NCBI RefSeq assembly: GCF_900055185.1 | Contig: NZ_FIZX01000002.1 | Location: forward strand, 1,554,586 to 1,618,585 | DNA from: Grimontia celer | GTDB taxonomy: Bacteria; Pseudomonadota; Gammaproteobacteria; Enterobacterales; Vibrionaceae | DNA length: 64,000 bases | Direction: 5' to 3' | In this document: positions 28,068 through 36,700 of the stretch, one piece after another | Layout of the letters: each line of letters begins with the position of its first letter | Numbering within the stretch: the stretch's first letter is position 1 | Translations under genes and position numbers: made by a program | Notes under the pieces: generated by a model | Told to the model about the DNA's origin: nothing | Database searches by the model: none | The model's input: only the letters and a program-made list of their open reading frames with translations

Positions 28068-28680
28068 CGCGTACTCCCTCCTCGCCTAGGTTGCTCGACA
28101 GTGTTTCTGAGATGTGGTGATAGTATCGTTGGTCATCCAGAATGATGAATTGGTTTGGTTCCAGCACTGTATTCAGATGCGGATGCTGATCCACAGGTGA
28201 TGAGAAAATCTGAGTGAAACCACCAGCAATGTTTTTGCGTTGTACACAAAAAATGCCCACAAAGCGGAAGCCGTCTTGGTGAATACCTTCCGGAGCAGGC
28301 GCACTGGTGTCGTTGGCTGAGCAAGTTACGCGGATTTGATGCACATCGATGTTAGCGCCGGTGTGCTCAAGCCCCGTAGCACTGGCAAAGGATTTCAGCA
28401 GATGTTGAAACTCGGGCAAATCAATCATGTCATCAGACATGGGTTCAAAGTGACGCTCAATATCGCCCACCACCCGGTTTACCTCTGAGGACTGCATAAA
28501 TGGTGCATGAGGGAGACGAACTAGCCCTCCTTTGTCAGAGAGCGAAAAGCGGGCATAGCTTCGGAAACGGACATCGCTATCGACATAAGGGTCTTTGCGT
28601 AACTCACCGAAGTAAGGGAGCAAGGTCGAAGCGACATTCTCTGGCGTTTGGAAGGCTTCAATCAGAAACTTGTTTTGCAT
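28045..28680 (-). CDS. Fe(II)/2-oxoglutarate-dependent dioxygenase family protein
   Basis: A 211-residue protein of the 2OG-Fe dioxygenase family (PF10014), whose known members hydroxylate free amino acids such as isoleucine. The iron triad is visible: H134 and D136 in GIHQDGF and a distal histidine at H188 or H189 in RYYHHIS; R204 in GVRDVFVF is the likely 2-oxoglutarate anchor. It is the first gene of a two-gene operon with the PLP enzyme, overlapping it by 23 bp. The substrate is unknown; an amino acid or derivative is the best guess. Confidence 0.83.
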   Translation of the reverse strand: MQNKFLIEAFQTPENVASTLLPYFGELRKDPYVDSDVRFRSYARFSLSDKGGLVRLPHAPFMQSSEVNRVVGDIERHFEPMSDDMIDLPEFQHLLKSFASATGLEHTGANIDVHQIRVTCSANDTSAPAPEGIHQDGFRFVGIFCVQRKNIAGGFTQIFSSPVDQHPHLNTVLEPNQFIILDDQRYYHHISETLSSNLGEEGVRDVFVFTA

Positions 28681-29004
28681 ATCTCATTCCTTGTGGATTG
28701 GTCTGACAAAACCCAATCTGTTACTAGATTGTTAAAAGAATCTTATGCCACCTAAATACATTTCATCAATAGCAAAAACTAAATAAAGTTTGATATGCCA
28801 GTATTAAATCTCGCCACTTTCGTAAATTAGAATATCTGATTGCATTTTAGGATCAGCATAGAATTAATCTCCGTGATCTAGATCGTCCGTAGTGAAATAG
28901 AGCTGTCTTTGGAGATTGCTATCAATCACCCAGTGAGTGTGGGTTGATCTTTCATTTGGGTCAGTCACTATTTATTCCATCACTTAAAGGAAGTTAGAGA
29001 ATCC
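28681..29004. promoter_or_regulatory. divergent promoter region with a CRP-like half palindrome
   Basis: This 324-base AT-rich region separates the dioxygenase operon from the divergent FemAB-like gene. CGTGATCTAGATCGTC at 28872-28887 has an intact left CRP half (GTGA) and central GATCTAGATC palindrome but a poor right half. No reading frame is convincing. Confidence 0.4.
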
Positions 29005-30159
29005 ATGACATTGGAATGCAGGGTTGTAGCACACATTGAAGAGTTTGGTGAAAAAGCCTGGAATGCGCTGCTCACTGACGACTACCCTTTTCTGCGCTAC
29101 GCCTTCCTGAAAACGTTTGAAACCAGTAAAACCATTAGTGGGAAAAGTGGCTGGTACGCCCAATATATTGGTGTTTTCCGCGGCGATGAACTGATCGGTG
29201 CCGCACCTTGTTACCTCAAAACCCACCCTTATGGTGAATATGTCTTTGACTGGTCGTGGGCGGAAGCTTACGAAGATGCGGGCTTGGAATACTACCCTAA
29301 GGTTATCTGTGCCGTACCGTTCACTCCGGCATCAGGCCCGCGCCTTTTGGTTTCAGAGGGTCAAGATGACAAGGAAATTCGTCGATACCTGTTAGGTGCT
29401 ATGCATTCACTCGCCGAACAACTCGAATGTTCAGGGATTCACATTCTTTTCCCACCAAAGACTTTGATTGAAGAAAGTCAGCCTACAGGTTTCTTGGAAA
29501 GACGTGCCGTTCAGTTTCACTGGTTTAACCGCGAATACTGTCAGTTTGATGATTTTCTGAATGCCCTCACCTCACGCAAGCGTAAAAACATACGCAAAGA
29601 GCGTAAAAGCGTTGCCGAGCAAGGTGTTTCAGTGGAAGTTGTCGAAGGGAATGAGGTGACAACAGAACAGTTGAGTCGGTTCTATCAATTCTACCAACGC
29701 ACTTACCTCAAGCGCTCAGGCCACACAGGCTACCTGAACCAGGACTTCTTTGAACAACTAATGACCGCAATACCCAACGCATTGGTATTGGTGTTTGCTT
29801 TGGTCGACGGCGAACGTGTTGCTGGCTCGTTGTACTTTCGCTCTGAAGAAACTTTGTATGGGCGTTACTGGGGCTGCTTAGCCGAGTTTGAGAACCTTCA
29901 TTTCGAGCTTTGCTATTACCAGGGCATCGAATACTGCATTGCCAATGGCATTTCCCGTTTTGATGCAGGAGCACAAGGCGAACACAAGCTGCTTAGGGGG
30001 TTTGAGCCTGTCATCACCCACTCGCTTCATCATTTGCGACATCAAGGTTTCCATCAAACGATTGATGACTACCTGCAACGCGAGCACGGTTTGATTCAGG
30101 GTTACTACGAAGATGCACTGGCTCATTTACCTTTCAAACAAATCTCAGACTCACAATAA
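29005..30159 (+). CDS. FemAB/GNAT-like protein, DUF482 family
   Basis: A 384-residue cytosolic protein of the DUF482 (FemAB_like) family within the GNAT fold. Typical blocks are NALLTDDYPFLRYAFL near the N terminus, FTPASGPRLLV near residue 110, RKRKNIRKERK near 190 and GRYWGCLAEFENLHFELCYY near 280. Related FemAB enzymes transfer amino acids to peptidoglycan precursors, but DUF482 members have no settled function. It precedes the DUF6151 gene by 43 bp and may be co-transcribed with it. Confidence 0.82.
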   Translation: MTLECRVVAHIEEFGEKAWNALLTDDYPFLRYAFLKTFETSKTISGKSGWYAQYIGVFRGDELIGAAPCYLKTHPYGEYVFDWSWAEAYEDAGLEYYPKVICAVPFTPASGPRLLVSEGQDDKEIRRYLLGAMHSLAEQLECSGIHILFPPKTLIEESQPTGFLERRAVQFHWFNREYCQFDDFLNALTSRKRKNIRKERKSVAEQGVSVEVVEGNEVTTEQLSRFYQFYQRTYLKRSGHTGYLNQDFFEQLMTAIPNALVLVFALVDGERVAGSLYFRSEETLYGRYWGCLAEFENLHFELCYYQGIEYCIANGISRFDAGAQGEHKLLRGFEPVITHSLHHLRHQGFHQTIDDYLQREHGLIQGYYEDALAHLPFKQISDSQ

Positions 30160-30202
30160 GTTAGATAATGCTTAATTAAAATAAACAGCAAAAGAGGCTC
30201 TC

Positions 30203-30778
30203 ATGACAGATCTCACTCTACGCTGCGAATGTGGCGAGCTTGAAGGAACGTTAAAGCATGTGTCACCACAATCGGGCAATCATATGGTTTGCTACTGTAA
30301 TGACTGCCAAGGTTTCGCAAAGCATGTCGGCAATGAAGAAAAGTGGTTGGACGAATGGGGCGGCACAGACGTTTTTCAGCTTGCTCCTGCCGATGTTGTG
30401 ATTGATAAAGGTGCTGAACAGCTTAGGTGTGTTCGAATGACACCAGGCGGCATCTATCGCTTTTATACCGCTTGTTGCCACGCGCCGATTGCCAACACGA
30501 TCAGTCGTAAACATCCTTTCGTCGGTATTCCTACAGCTGTCATTCATGGCGCGAAAAAGGAAGAAGCTCTTGGGCCAGTGAAGTGTTATGTCATGGGCTC
30601 TTTTGCAAAAGGAACACCACCAACAAAACCTCATCCTAAGTTTTCCATGAAGTCGCTCGTTGCGGTGATCGGCTTTATGCTGAAAAACAAAATCAAAGGA
30701 AGGAATGTCCCAACCCCGTTTTTTAAAGATGATGGGAAATCGATATCGCCTCCCGACCAATCTATCAACCGGGATTGA
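30203..30778 (+). CDS. DUF6151 / GFA-like zinc protein
   Basis: A 191-residue protein resembling glutathione-dependent formaldehyde-activating (GFA) zinc folds and the DUF6151 family: CECG near residue 9, CYCNDCQGFAKHVG near 31 and CCHAP near 90 supply the likely zinc cysteines. The C terminus is basic. Function is unknown. GAGG lies five bases before the ATG. Confidence 0.75.
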   Translation: MTDLTLRCECGELEGTLKHVSPQSGNHMVCYCNDCQGFAKHVGNEEKWLDEWGGTDVFQLAPADVVIDKGAEQLRCVRMTPGGIYRFYTACCHAPIANTISRKHPFVGIPTAVIHGAKKEEALGPVKCYVMGSFAKGTPPTKPHPKFSMKSLVAVIGFMLKNKIKGRNVPTPFFKDDGKSISPPDQSINRD

Positions 30779-30789
30779 AAGCCCTCTTT

Positions 30790-32316
30790 CTATTTAATGC
30801 GTTTCGGGCGCTGAAGCTCTGCGAAGTGTTCAACACGGTTTCGCCCTCTTTCCTTGGCGACATATAGCGCTTGATCTGCCTCGTCGAAAAGGTTTTGCGT
30901 CGTTATCGTCGCAGAGTTCGGCTGTAGCGTGGCAATACCAATACTCATGGTCAGTTTACAGTGCCACGGAAAATGAAGATCTTCGAACCGCCGCCGAATC
31001 CGGTCAGCAATCTCTGTGGCATCAGTCTGGCTAATTTCAGGACAAATAACCAAAAACTCATCTCCTCCCCAGCGGCCGACGTGATCGTGCTTTCTCAACT
31101 GCAAACGAAGGTGTTCAGCGGCTACCGCCAATCCTCTATCTCCCGCGCGGTGCCCTTCTGAATCGTTGAGTCCTTTGAAATTGTCTAAATCAACAATGAA
31201 GACAGATAAGCCTCTGCCATAGCGTTTTGCCCGCTTGACTTCATCATCTAACCTCACTTCAATGTGACGTCGATTAAATACCCCGGTTAGCGCGTCATGA
31301 GTGGAATCAAGCTGGAGCTTATTCATGGTGGTCATGTCACGGGCGATCGCGATGATGCCCTTATGACGACCGAAGCCAAATGAGGAGATAGACACATTGA
31401 GAGGAACATGACGCCCTGTCTTGGTTAAACCCGTGATCTTGGAGTTACCTGCCCCCATCACCCGGCTTCCTTTTTCACTGACAAACTTTTCCCGAAGCTT
31501 TCTATGGCTATCTCGGAGAGCGGAATCGACCAGATCTTCGATTCTCATTTCCCGTAGCTCTTCCTCACTGTAACCAAAAATCTTTGTCGCCATTTTGTTC
31601 GTTCTGAGGATCTGCCCATTCGAATTCGAATAGATAAACGCATCTGGAGAGGAATTAAAAATCGTATCTATCTCTTTTGCACGCATCAGTACTTTTCGGC
31701 TGATCACAGAAATAGAGAAAGCGAACGCAAGGATGATGAGCAAAGGATAAGTACTACTCAGTAATATCCAAAAAGCATTGTCCTGATTACTCGCAGCTGT
31801 CTGGTAATACTGGTTTTGAAGGTTTGGGATAAGATCTGCACGCAGCCTAACCAAAGCCTCCCGGGCTTTCGTGTCATCCACCGTCACATATCTATCAGCA
31901 TCCACGGCGGAAAGATCGGCGCGGTTCAGGTAAAGATCGTTGAGTTTACGAAAGTAAGCATTCAGGGTTCTTTGAACAACAAGCAAATCCAAGCGGTCGC
32001 GTTCCGGAAGTTCAGACATCATCAAGCGTCGCAGCGCATCCACTGTTTGCCAATAGCTCTCTGTCGCGTCGAAGTAGTAGGTTTCATCACGACGTAGTAC
32101 ATAGTTTTTAAAATGGTGGATGAAACCGACATAGCCAAAAGATCGCTCAAGCGCAGCAAGGTCGAGCGCAATCTGCATCGTTTCAACAGACGCTTGATTC
32201 CAAGACTCATTCATCTCGCGAACATACTCTGCTTGGCGAACATTATGAAACACCAAAATCGCACCGACGGAGAGCGTAAGCACGACCAAGAGAATGTTCA
32301 ACTTCCGGAATGTCAT
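30790..32316 (-). CDS. membrane PAS-GGDEF diguanylate cyclase
   Basis: A 508-residue protein: a membrane helix near 7-25, a periplasmic helical sensor (about 30-175), a second helix near 178-200, a PAS domain (about 212-320; SSPDAFIYSNSNGQ) and a GGDEF domain (about 335-500). The active loop is GGDEF with an RxxD I-site (RKHD) five residues upstream, so it should be an active, product-inhibited c-di-GMP synthase. It is convergent with the DUF6151 gene. Confidence 0.92.
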   Translation of the reverse strand: MTFRKLNILLVVLTLSVGAILVFHNVRQAEYVREMNESWNQASVETMQIALDLAALERSFGYVGFIHHFKNYVLRRDETYYFDATESYWQTVDALRRLMMSELPERDRLDLLVVQRTLNAYFRKLNDLYLNRADLSAVDADRYVTVDDTKAREALVRLRADLIPNLQNQYYQTAASNQDNAFWILLSSTYPLLIILAFAFSISVISRKVLMRAKEIDTIFNSSPDAFIYSNSNGQILRTNKMATKIFGYSEEELREMRIEDLVDSALRDSHRKLREKFVSEKGSRVMGAGNSKITGLTKTGRHVPLNVSISSFGFGRHKGIIAIARDMTTMNKLQLDSTHDALTGVFNRRHIEVRLDDEVKRAKRYGRGLSVFIVDLDNFKGLNDSEGHRAGDRGLAVAAEHLRLQLRKHDHVGRWGGDEFLVICPEISQTDATEIADRIRRRFEDLHFPWHCKLTMSIGIATLQPNSATITTQNLFDEADQALYVAKERGRNRVEHFAELQRPKRIK

Positions 32317-32458
32317 GAGGCAGTTTGCCTAATTTAAAAGTCATCTGTCTTTTAGTTTAGACATCGTTACTATTTACAGTGCCTTGCATGATTGATTTGT
32401 GAATTGGAAGCGCTATTCAATTCCATCCTCAATTAATGGTTTTTAGACCATAAAATGA

Positions 32459-32482
32459 AAAAGGCAGCCGAAGCTGCCTTTT
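32459..32482. terminator. rho-independent terminator
   Basis: Perfect 10-bp stem AAAAGGCAGC / GCTGCCTTTT with a CGAA loop. On the minus strand it follows the small membrane protein gene and is trailed by TTTTC. Confidence 0.8.
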
Positions 32483-32499
32483 GGTTGATCTGTTATTGG

Positions 32500-32868
32500 T
32501 TAGGTCGTCTGCAGTTTCGCTTTCACTGCTTCCATTCGTTTGTTCCAAAACTCTCTGTACTTGAAGTAACCGTAGGTCGCTACCAAAGAGAAGAACAGGT
32601 AAGACAGTGCGAAAACAAACGGTGAGGTAATCAACTCACGCTCCAGGCTCCACATCACGCCAAACACCGTGATACCCAGCTTAACCGCAAAACCTGAAAT
32701 CAATAACAGGAGAGCGAGTTGAGGGTATTTGGTGTGACGGAAACTCAGCCAATAACAACACCCAACAGCTATCGTTGCCAGCGAAAAGCCCACCATAAAA
32801 GAATGGAAGTGATCGCCTGCGAGGATGCCACCAACAACTGAAAGAAAAACAACCGCAAAAAAGGCCAT
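32500..32868 (-). CDS. small integral membrane protein, unknown
   Basis: A 122-residue protein with about four hydrophobic segments and a charged C-terminal tail (FWNKRMEAVKAKL). The ATG at 32868 has a GGAG ribosome-binding site 6 bases ahead; the frame is open 22 codons further but has no such site. I do not recognise the family. Confidence 0.72.
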   Translation of the reverse strand: MAFFAVVFLSVVGGILAGDHFHSFMVGFSLATIAVGCCYWLSFRHTKYPQLALLLLISGFAVKLGITVFGVMWSLERELITSPFVFALSYLFFSLVATYGYFKYREFWNKRMEAVKAKLQTT

Positions 32869-33121
32869 TTCTACTCCAATAAGCAAGGTTAATGAAAGAT
32901 TGAGCACATTTTGCTCAGTTGCGGCTATTTTCACATATTTCCTGGTAAAGCGCGAAACCCGAAAATATTACAATCCTGTAACATATAAATGACTAATCAG
33001 TGGGTTACTGGAATCAATGTGACTATATTTCCATCACTTAGCGATAAAACAACGCGTTAAAAACTTGTTGTTTTGTTACCCTTGGAAACATTTCGTTACG
33101 AATTAGATGTTAGAATATGCG

Positions 33122-33260
33122 GTGCGAGTAGGCGTTCGAAGAGCTGTCAGCCTTTTTAACACCTTATTTTTATGAGGGTATACCACTCAGCGTACTCTTC
33201 TTTCTCACACTTTCTTCAGAGTGCTGCGCACAAAAAAGCCGGGTAAACTCCCGGCTTTTT
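33122..33260 (+). ncRNA. candidate small RNA ending in a strong terminator
   Basis: A TAGAAT box at about 33112-33117 is followed by about 140 bases with no good reading frame and then a rho-independent terminator. Such an arrangement is typical of an intergenic sRNA. However, the terminator also suits the convergent 115-residue gene, so the evidence is only positional. Confidence 0.3.
33232..33260. terminator. bidirectional rho-independent terminator
   Basis: Perfect 11-bp stem AAAAAGCCGGG / CCCGGCTTTTT with a six-base loop. It ends the minus-strand gene at 33277 and any plus-strand transcript from the preceding region. Confidence 0.88.
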
Positions 33261-33276
33261 CTATACAAGACCAGAT

Positions 33277-33624
33277 TTAAGCGACTGAAGAAAGGTTCTC
33301 TTCCAACAATTTCTTGTCGAGATAGGCCTGATTCAGCGCACTGACTTCTACTACTGGTCCCAACATTTTCACGCGCATCAGCGTACCATGAGATCCAGCC
33401 ACTTCAGCAATACGGCCTTCAGAGTAGTCATTGACATATTGAAAGGTTTCAATGGCAAGATGCAGCAAATTGAAGTCCTGTCGGCGGACAGAAAGATAGG
33501 AACGCCACATTAGCGCATCGAAAACTTCAGCGGCATTGTATGCTCTGATAACAAACCGCCAACCTCTATCTTCACCATAGAAGTCCAAAGGGAAAAACTT
33601 GCGGATTCGTTTTGTCGTTTTCAA
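33277..33624 (-). CDS. conserved hypothetical protein
   Basis: A 115-residue soluble, basic protein rich in aromatic residues at the start (KFFPLDFYGEDRGWRF). No membrane segment, signal peptide or catalytic motif is visible, and I do not recognise the family. It ends just before a strong terminator. Confidence 0.7.
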   Translation of the reverse strand: MKTTKRIRKFFPLDFYGEDRGWRFVIRAYNAAEVFDALMWRSYLSVRRQDFNLLHLAIETFQYVNDYSEGRIAEVAGSHGTLMRVKMLGPVVEVSALNQAYLDKKLLEENLSSVA

Positions 33625-33929
33625 TGTGATTTCTCTTATTCCATGTGAAAACCCGTTGTTCCTGAAAGCACAGTGGCTTCAGGCACATACAGTTTTGAGT
33701 ATAGAAGCTGATTTCATAGTCGCCACAGCGAAAAGCGAAATAAATTGCTGTTTTTGTTTTCCTTTTTTGGAAAATAGGTCTAAGCAAAAACTCGCTAATA
33801 CTGCCCCTTCACCGTTATTCAGAATATTGTTCTGACTATAATCAGGATTAATGCAACACAACCTCGTAACCTAAACTACGCTTTTTAGTCGGTAGCATTT
33901 GTTGTGTTTACAGGGGGCGGGCAGTTTAC
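33625..33929. other. gene-free stretch
   Basis: This 305-base stretch lies between two divergent small genes and holds their promoters. Frames open here on both strands look like chance. A GGGGGCGGG run at about 33912 probably includes the ribosome-binding site of the following small gene. Confidence 0.4.
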
Positions 33930-34094
33930 ATGAAATTGAAGATTTTCCGATGGATAATCGTCGTTGTGATGGTAATTGGTGCTTTTATATTCGGTGTTGA
34001 GTATCAGAAATTTACCTATCTTGATGCTTGTCTTGATATGGGACAGCAAACCAGTGTTGGTAGTCATCGCGTTTGTGTCACCAAACACGAATGA
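33930..34094 (+). CDS. 54-residue single-span membrane protein
   Basis: The protein has a basic N terminus (MKLKIFRW), one membrane helix (about 8-24) and a short tail with two cysteines (YLDACLDMG and HRVCVTK) that could form a disulfide outside the membrane. The purine-rich GGGGGC upstream can act as a ribosome-binding site, though the spacing is long. Function unknown. Confidence 0.6.
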   Translation: MKLKIFRWIIVVVMVIGAFIFGVEYQKFTYLDACLDMGQQTSVGSHRVCVTKHE

Positions 34095-34688
34095 TCAACG
34101 TAAATTTCCCGTTTCGTAAACTTCGCTATTCATAGATAGAAACAATCAAATACAATGAAAAACATCTTCACCTCACCTACTCGCTACATCCTCTTTTCAT
34201 TTGACTGATTTATATCCAAACGGCGTTTGATAAAGCTAACCGCTCATTCATTGCGCTATTTTTGAGTCAGTTTTCCTGTAAAATGCACACAAACTGACAA
34301 ATTTATTGATAGCAAAAAAATCAAAGTCAGTACGGGGAATGAGAAGCACATTGACCCAAAGATGATTGATAGTGAGAGACAAACTGGATCAAATTGTTAT
34401 TTATACAATTTTTCACCCGGATTTGTAGTGACTGCCCCGGAAGCGGTCTCTTATATCAAGCATGTTCCTCAGGCCAGAATGTTGCTTTCTCTGCTGCACA
34501 GTGCGTGCCGTCTCAGTTTTTGACGAGAGACCAGAATCGCATTTTGCTTTTGTTTAACAAAATCATGACACGTTCAGCCACTATCCTTGAACATACCGTC
34601 ATATTCTGTGTCATATATGCTAAGACGCATCCAAATCGAGAATGCCGTCTTACATAATAAGAGCCGTCGAACCCGATAAGAGCCTTGA
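34095..34688. other. gene-free stretch before a GGDEF gene
   Basis: This 594-base region contains frames that are open but unconvincing, including one of 87 codons at 34394-34657 with cysteine-rich, low-quality coding character. No terminator or palindrome stands out. It likely carries the promoter of the following cyclase gene. Confidence 0.4.
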
Positions 34689-36536
34689 ATGCTAAAAAGT
34701 CTTTACAAATCACGTCAGAGCATCCAAACCAAGCTTTCCGCCATCGTCCTTGGCGTTAGCCTTGTGTTTGCATTAGTCTCGGTGACTGTTCAGCTCGGCA
34801 TTAACTACAGCCACACCGTAGAGTGGACCACCAAATCTCTCGAAAAGCGCGTTAAGAGTACAATTAGCACCATCAGCTATTCCCTCAAGCAAGATGACCT
34901 CACACTGCTTGTTCGCCAAATACAACAACTGGCGGATATGCCTTACGTCAGCAATGTGTACCTTATCGGTGATGACGGTCAGCAATACTGGGCTGACAAT
35001 GCCTCACGCAGCAAAACTGATGAACATTTCATGCACCATGATTTGTTCTATCAAGGCAAAGACATTGGCGATTTGGAAATCTATCTGGATTATGACGCCA
35101 TTAAAGACGATGCCTTCCAGAGTGCCACGCCTTCTGCACTGATTTATATTTTCGAAGCCATGTTGGTGGCCTTTCTGCTGATTGTTATCGTCCGCCGCAC
35201 TTTTACCCGCCGAATCCGTGCACTGGTTGAAAGCGTTGATCGCATCGACCTAAACCGCGTGAACAAGTTTGCCATTCCTGAAAAATTGACCAGCAGCGAA
35301 GACGAACTCGGTCAGGTAGCGCGTTCTATCCAAGAACTTTATATGCGTATACGTGGCGACTTCGTACATAACAAGCTTAAAGAGCGCACGCTTAAACAAC
35401 ATAAAACCCTACTGGCGGAAGAAGTATCGGTGCGTGCGCAGGAATTAGAATGGCAAAGTCTGGCTAATAAACTGCTCGCTGATCTTTCCCTTCGCTTGCT
35501 GAAGGGCCACAAAACCAATGTGGAGCATGATGTACGTATCTGCATGCCAACACTGGCAAAGTTGTTTGAATCAGACCATGTATTCTGGCTTTCCATCGAT
35601 CAGGAAAAAGTGTCTTATCGCGCTTCCTACCCCATCGACAGTGACGAACCACCCATTGATTTCAGCGATAACTACAAAGTCAAACGATGGCTGATGGAAG
35701 CGCATGAAGTTGCGACTGTTGATATTAACAATATCGATGAAAACGCTATTGCGGAGCGAGATTTCCTGGAGCACTTAGGCGTTCACAGCCTTTCTATGTT
35801 TCCACTAACCGACGGCCGCAAGAGCTTTGGTCTGGTGGCTGCCACCACTAATCACCGTTCAATGCAGTGGAACGAAAACAAAAGCCTGCTGTTGAAGCGA
35901 TTTGCGACCATGTTGAGCGAATTGACTATCCGAGAACGTGATCATCTGGCGATGACCGAACTTCAGGAAGAGCTCATCATGGCGAACGAAAGGTTGCGCT
36001 TGGAAGCGGAAACTGATGAGCTGACAAGGCTGCTTAACCGACGCCCATTTAGCCGACTATTCAGCACCGCGCTATACGATGCGGTGGATGAAGACGCCTC
36101 GGTCACCATCCTGATGATCGATATTGACCACTTCAAAGCCTACAACGATATCTACGGTCACCTTCAAGGCGATAAAGTGCTGAGCTATGTAGCGCGCGCA
36201 ATGGACAAAGTGGCGAAGGAATACCACGCACCATTGGCACGATTTGGTGGTGAAGAGTTTGCGATGCTGTTGCCAAAAAGTGATGAAGATTCCGCTCAGC
36301 AGGTGGCGTGGGAGCTTTGTCAGACGATCCGCGACTTATGCATTCCCCATCAGGGCAGCGCAAACAGTGGCATTATCACTATTAGTATCGGCGGTATCAT
36401 CTGCAAGCCGACGCCTGACACCCAGCCAAACCAATTGTTGGAATCTGCCGACCAGTGTCTCTATAAAGCTAAACGTGCAGGACGAAATCGCGCAGAGCTC
36501 AAACGCTACAATGCATCAACTGAAGAAGTGGTGTAA
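34689..36536 (+). CDS. membrane HAMP-GAF-GGDEF diguanylate cyclase
   Basis: A 615-residue protein with a membrane helix near 15-38, a periplasmic sensor (about 40-150), a second helix near 152-172, a HAMP linker (to about 230), a GAF-like region (about 255-410) and a C-terminal GGDEF domain (about 440-605). The active loop is GGEEF. No RxxD inhibitory site is present (EYHA at that position). It should make c-di-GMP without primary product inhibition. Followed by a good terminator. Confidence 0.9.
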   Translation: MLKSLYKSRQSIQTKLSAIVLGVSLVFALVSVTVQLGINYSHTVEWTTKSLEKRVKSTISTISYSLKQDDLTLLVRQIQQLADMPYVSNVYLIGDDGQQYWADNASRSKTDEHFMHHDLFYQGKDIGDLEIYLDYDAIKDDAFQSATPSALIYIFEAMLVAFLLIVIVRRTFTRRIRALVESVDRIDLNRVNKFAIPEKLTSSEDELGQVARSIQELYMRIRGDFVHNKLKERTLKQHKTLLAEEVSVRAQELEWQSLANKLLADLSLRLLKGHKTNVEHDVRICMPTLAKLFESDHVFWLSIDQEKVSYRASYPIDSDEPPIDFSDNYKVKRWLMEAHEVATVDINNIDENAIAERDFLEHLGVHSLSMFPLTDGRKSFGLVAATTNHRSMQWNENKSLLLKRFATMLSELTIRERDHLAMTELQEELIMANERLRLEAETDELTRLLNRRPFSRLFSTALYDAVDEDASVTILMIDIDHFKAYNDIYGHLQGDKVLSYVARAMDKVAKEYHAPLARFGGEEFAMLLPKSDEDSAQQVAWELCQTIRDLCIPHQGSANSGIITISIGGIICKPTPDTQPNQLLESADQCLYKAKRAGRNRAELKRYNASTEEVV

Positions 36537-36556
36537 CACAACAAGCCGATGCAGCC

Positions 36557-36579
36557 AGGGCAGTCTTACTGCCCTTTTT
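36557..36579 (+). terminator. rho-independent terminator
   Basis: Stem AGGGCAGT / ACTGCCCT with a CTT loop, followed by TTTT. It closes the preceding GGDEF gene. Confidence 0.87.
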
Positions 36580-36700
36580 CTTTCCTATCAACATGTTCCT
36601 AGGGGCTGTTGACCTTTGGTGATGATTTTTCACTGATTGTCTCTTAAATCAGAAACTCTGGATTTCCCAACTATGCAAACATTAGTCATCGATAAACTGC

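Noticed and set aside
33171-33245. 24-codon frame as a leader peptide
   Set aside because: No ribosome-binding site and it ends inside the terminator stem; a non-coding RNA explains the region at least as well.
34394-34657. 87-codon plus-strand frame
   Set aside because: Cysteine-rich, low-quality coding content, no ribosome-binding site and no recognisable product.
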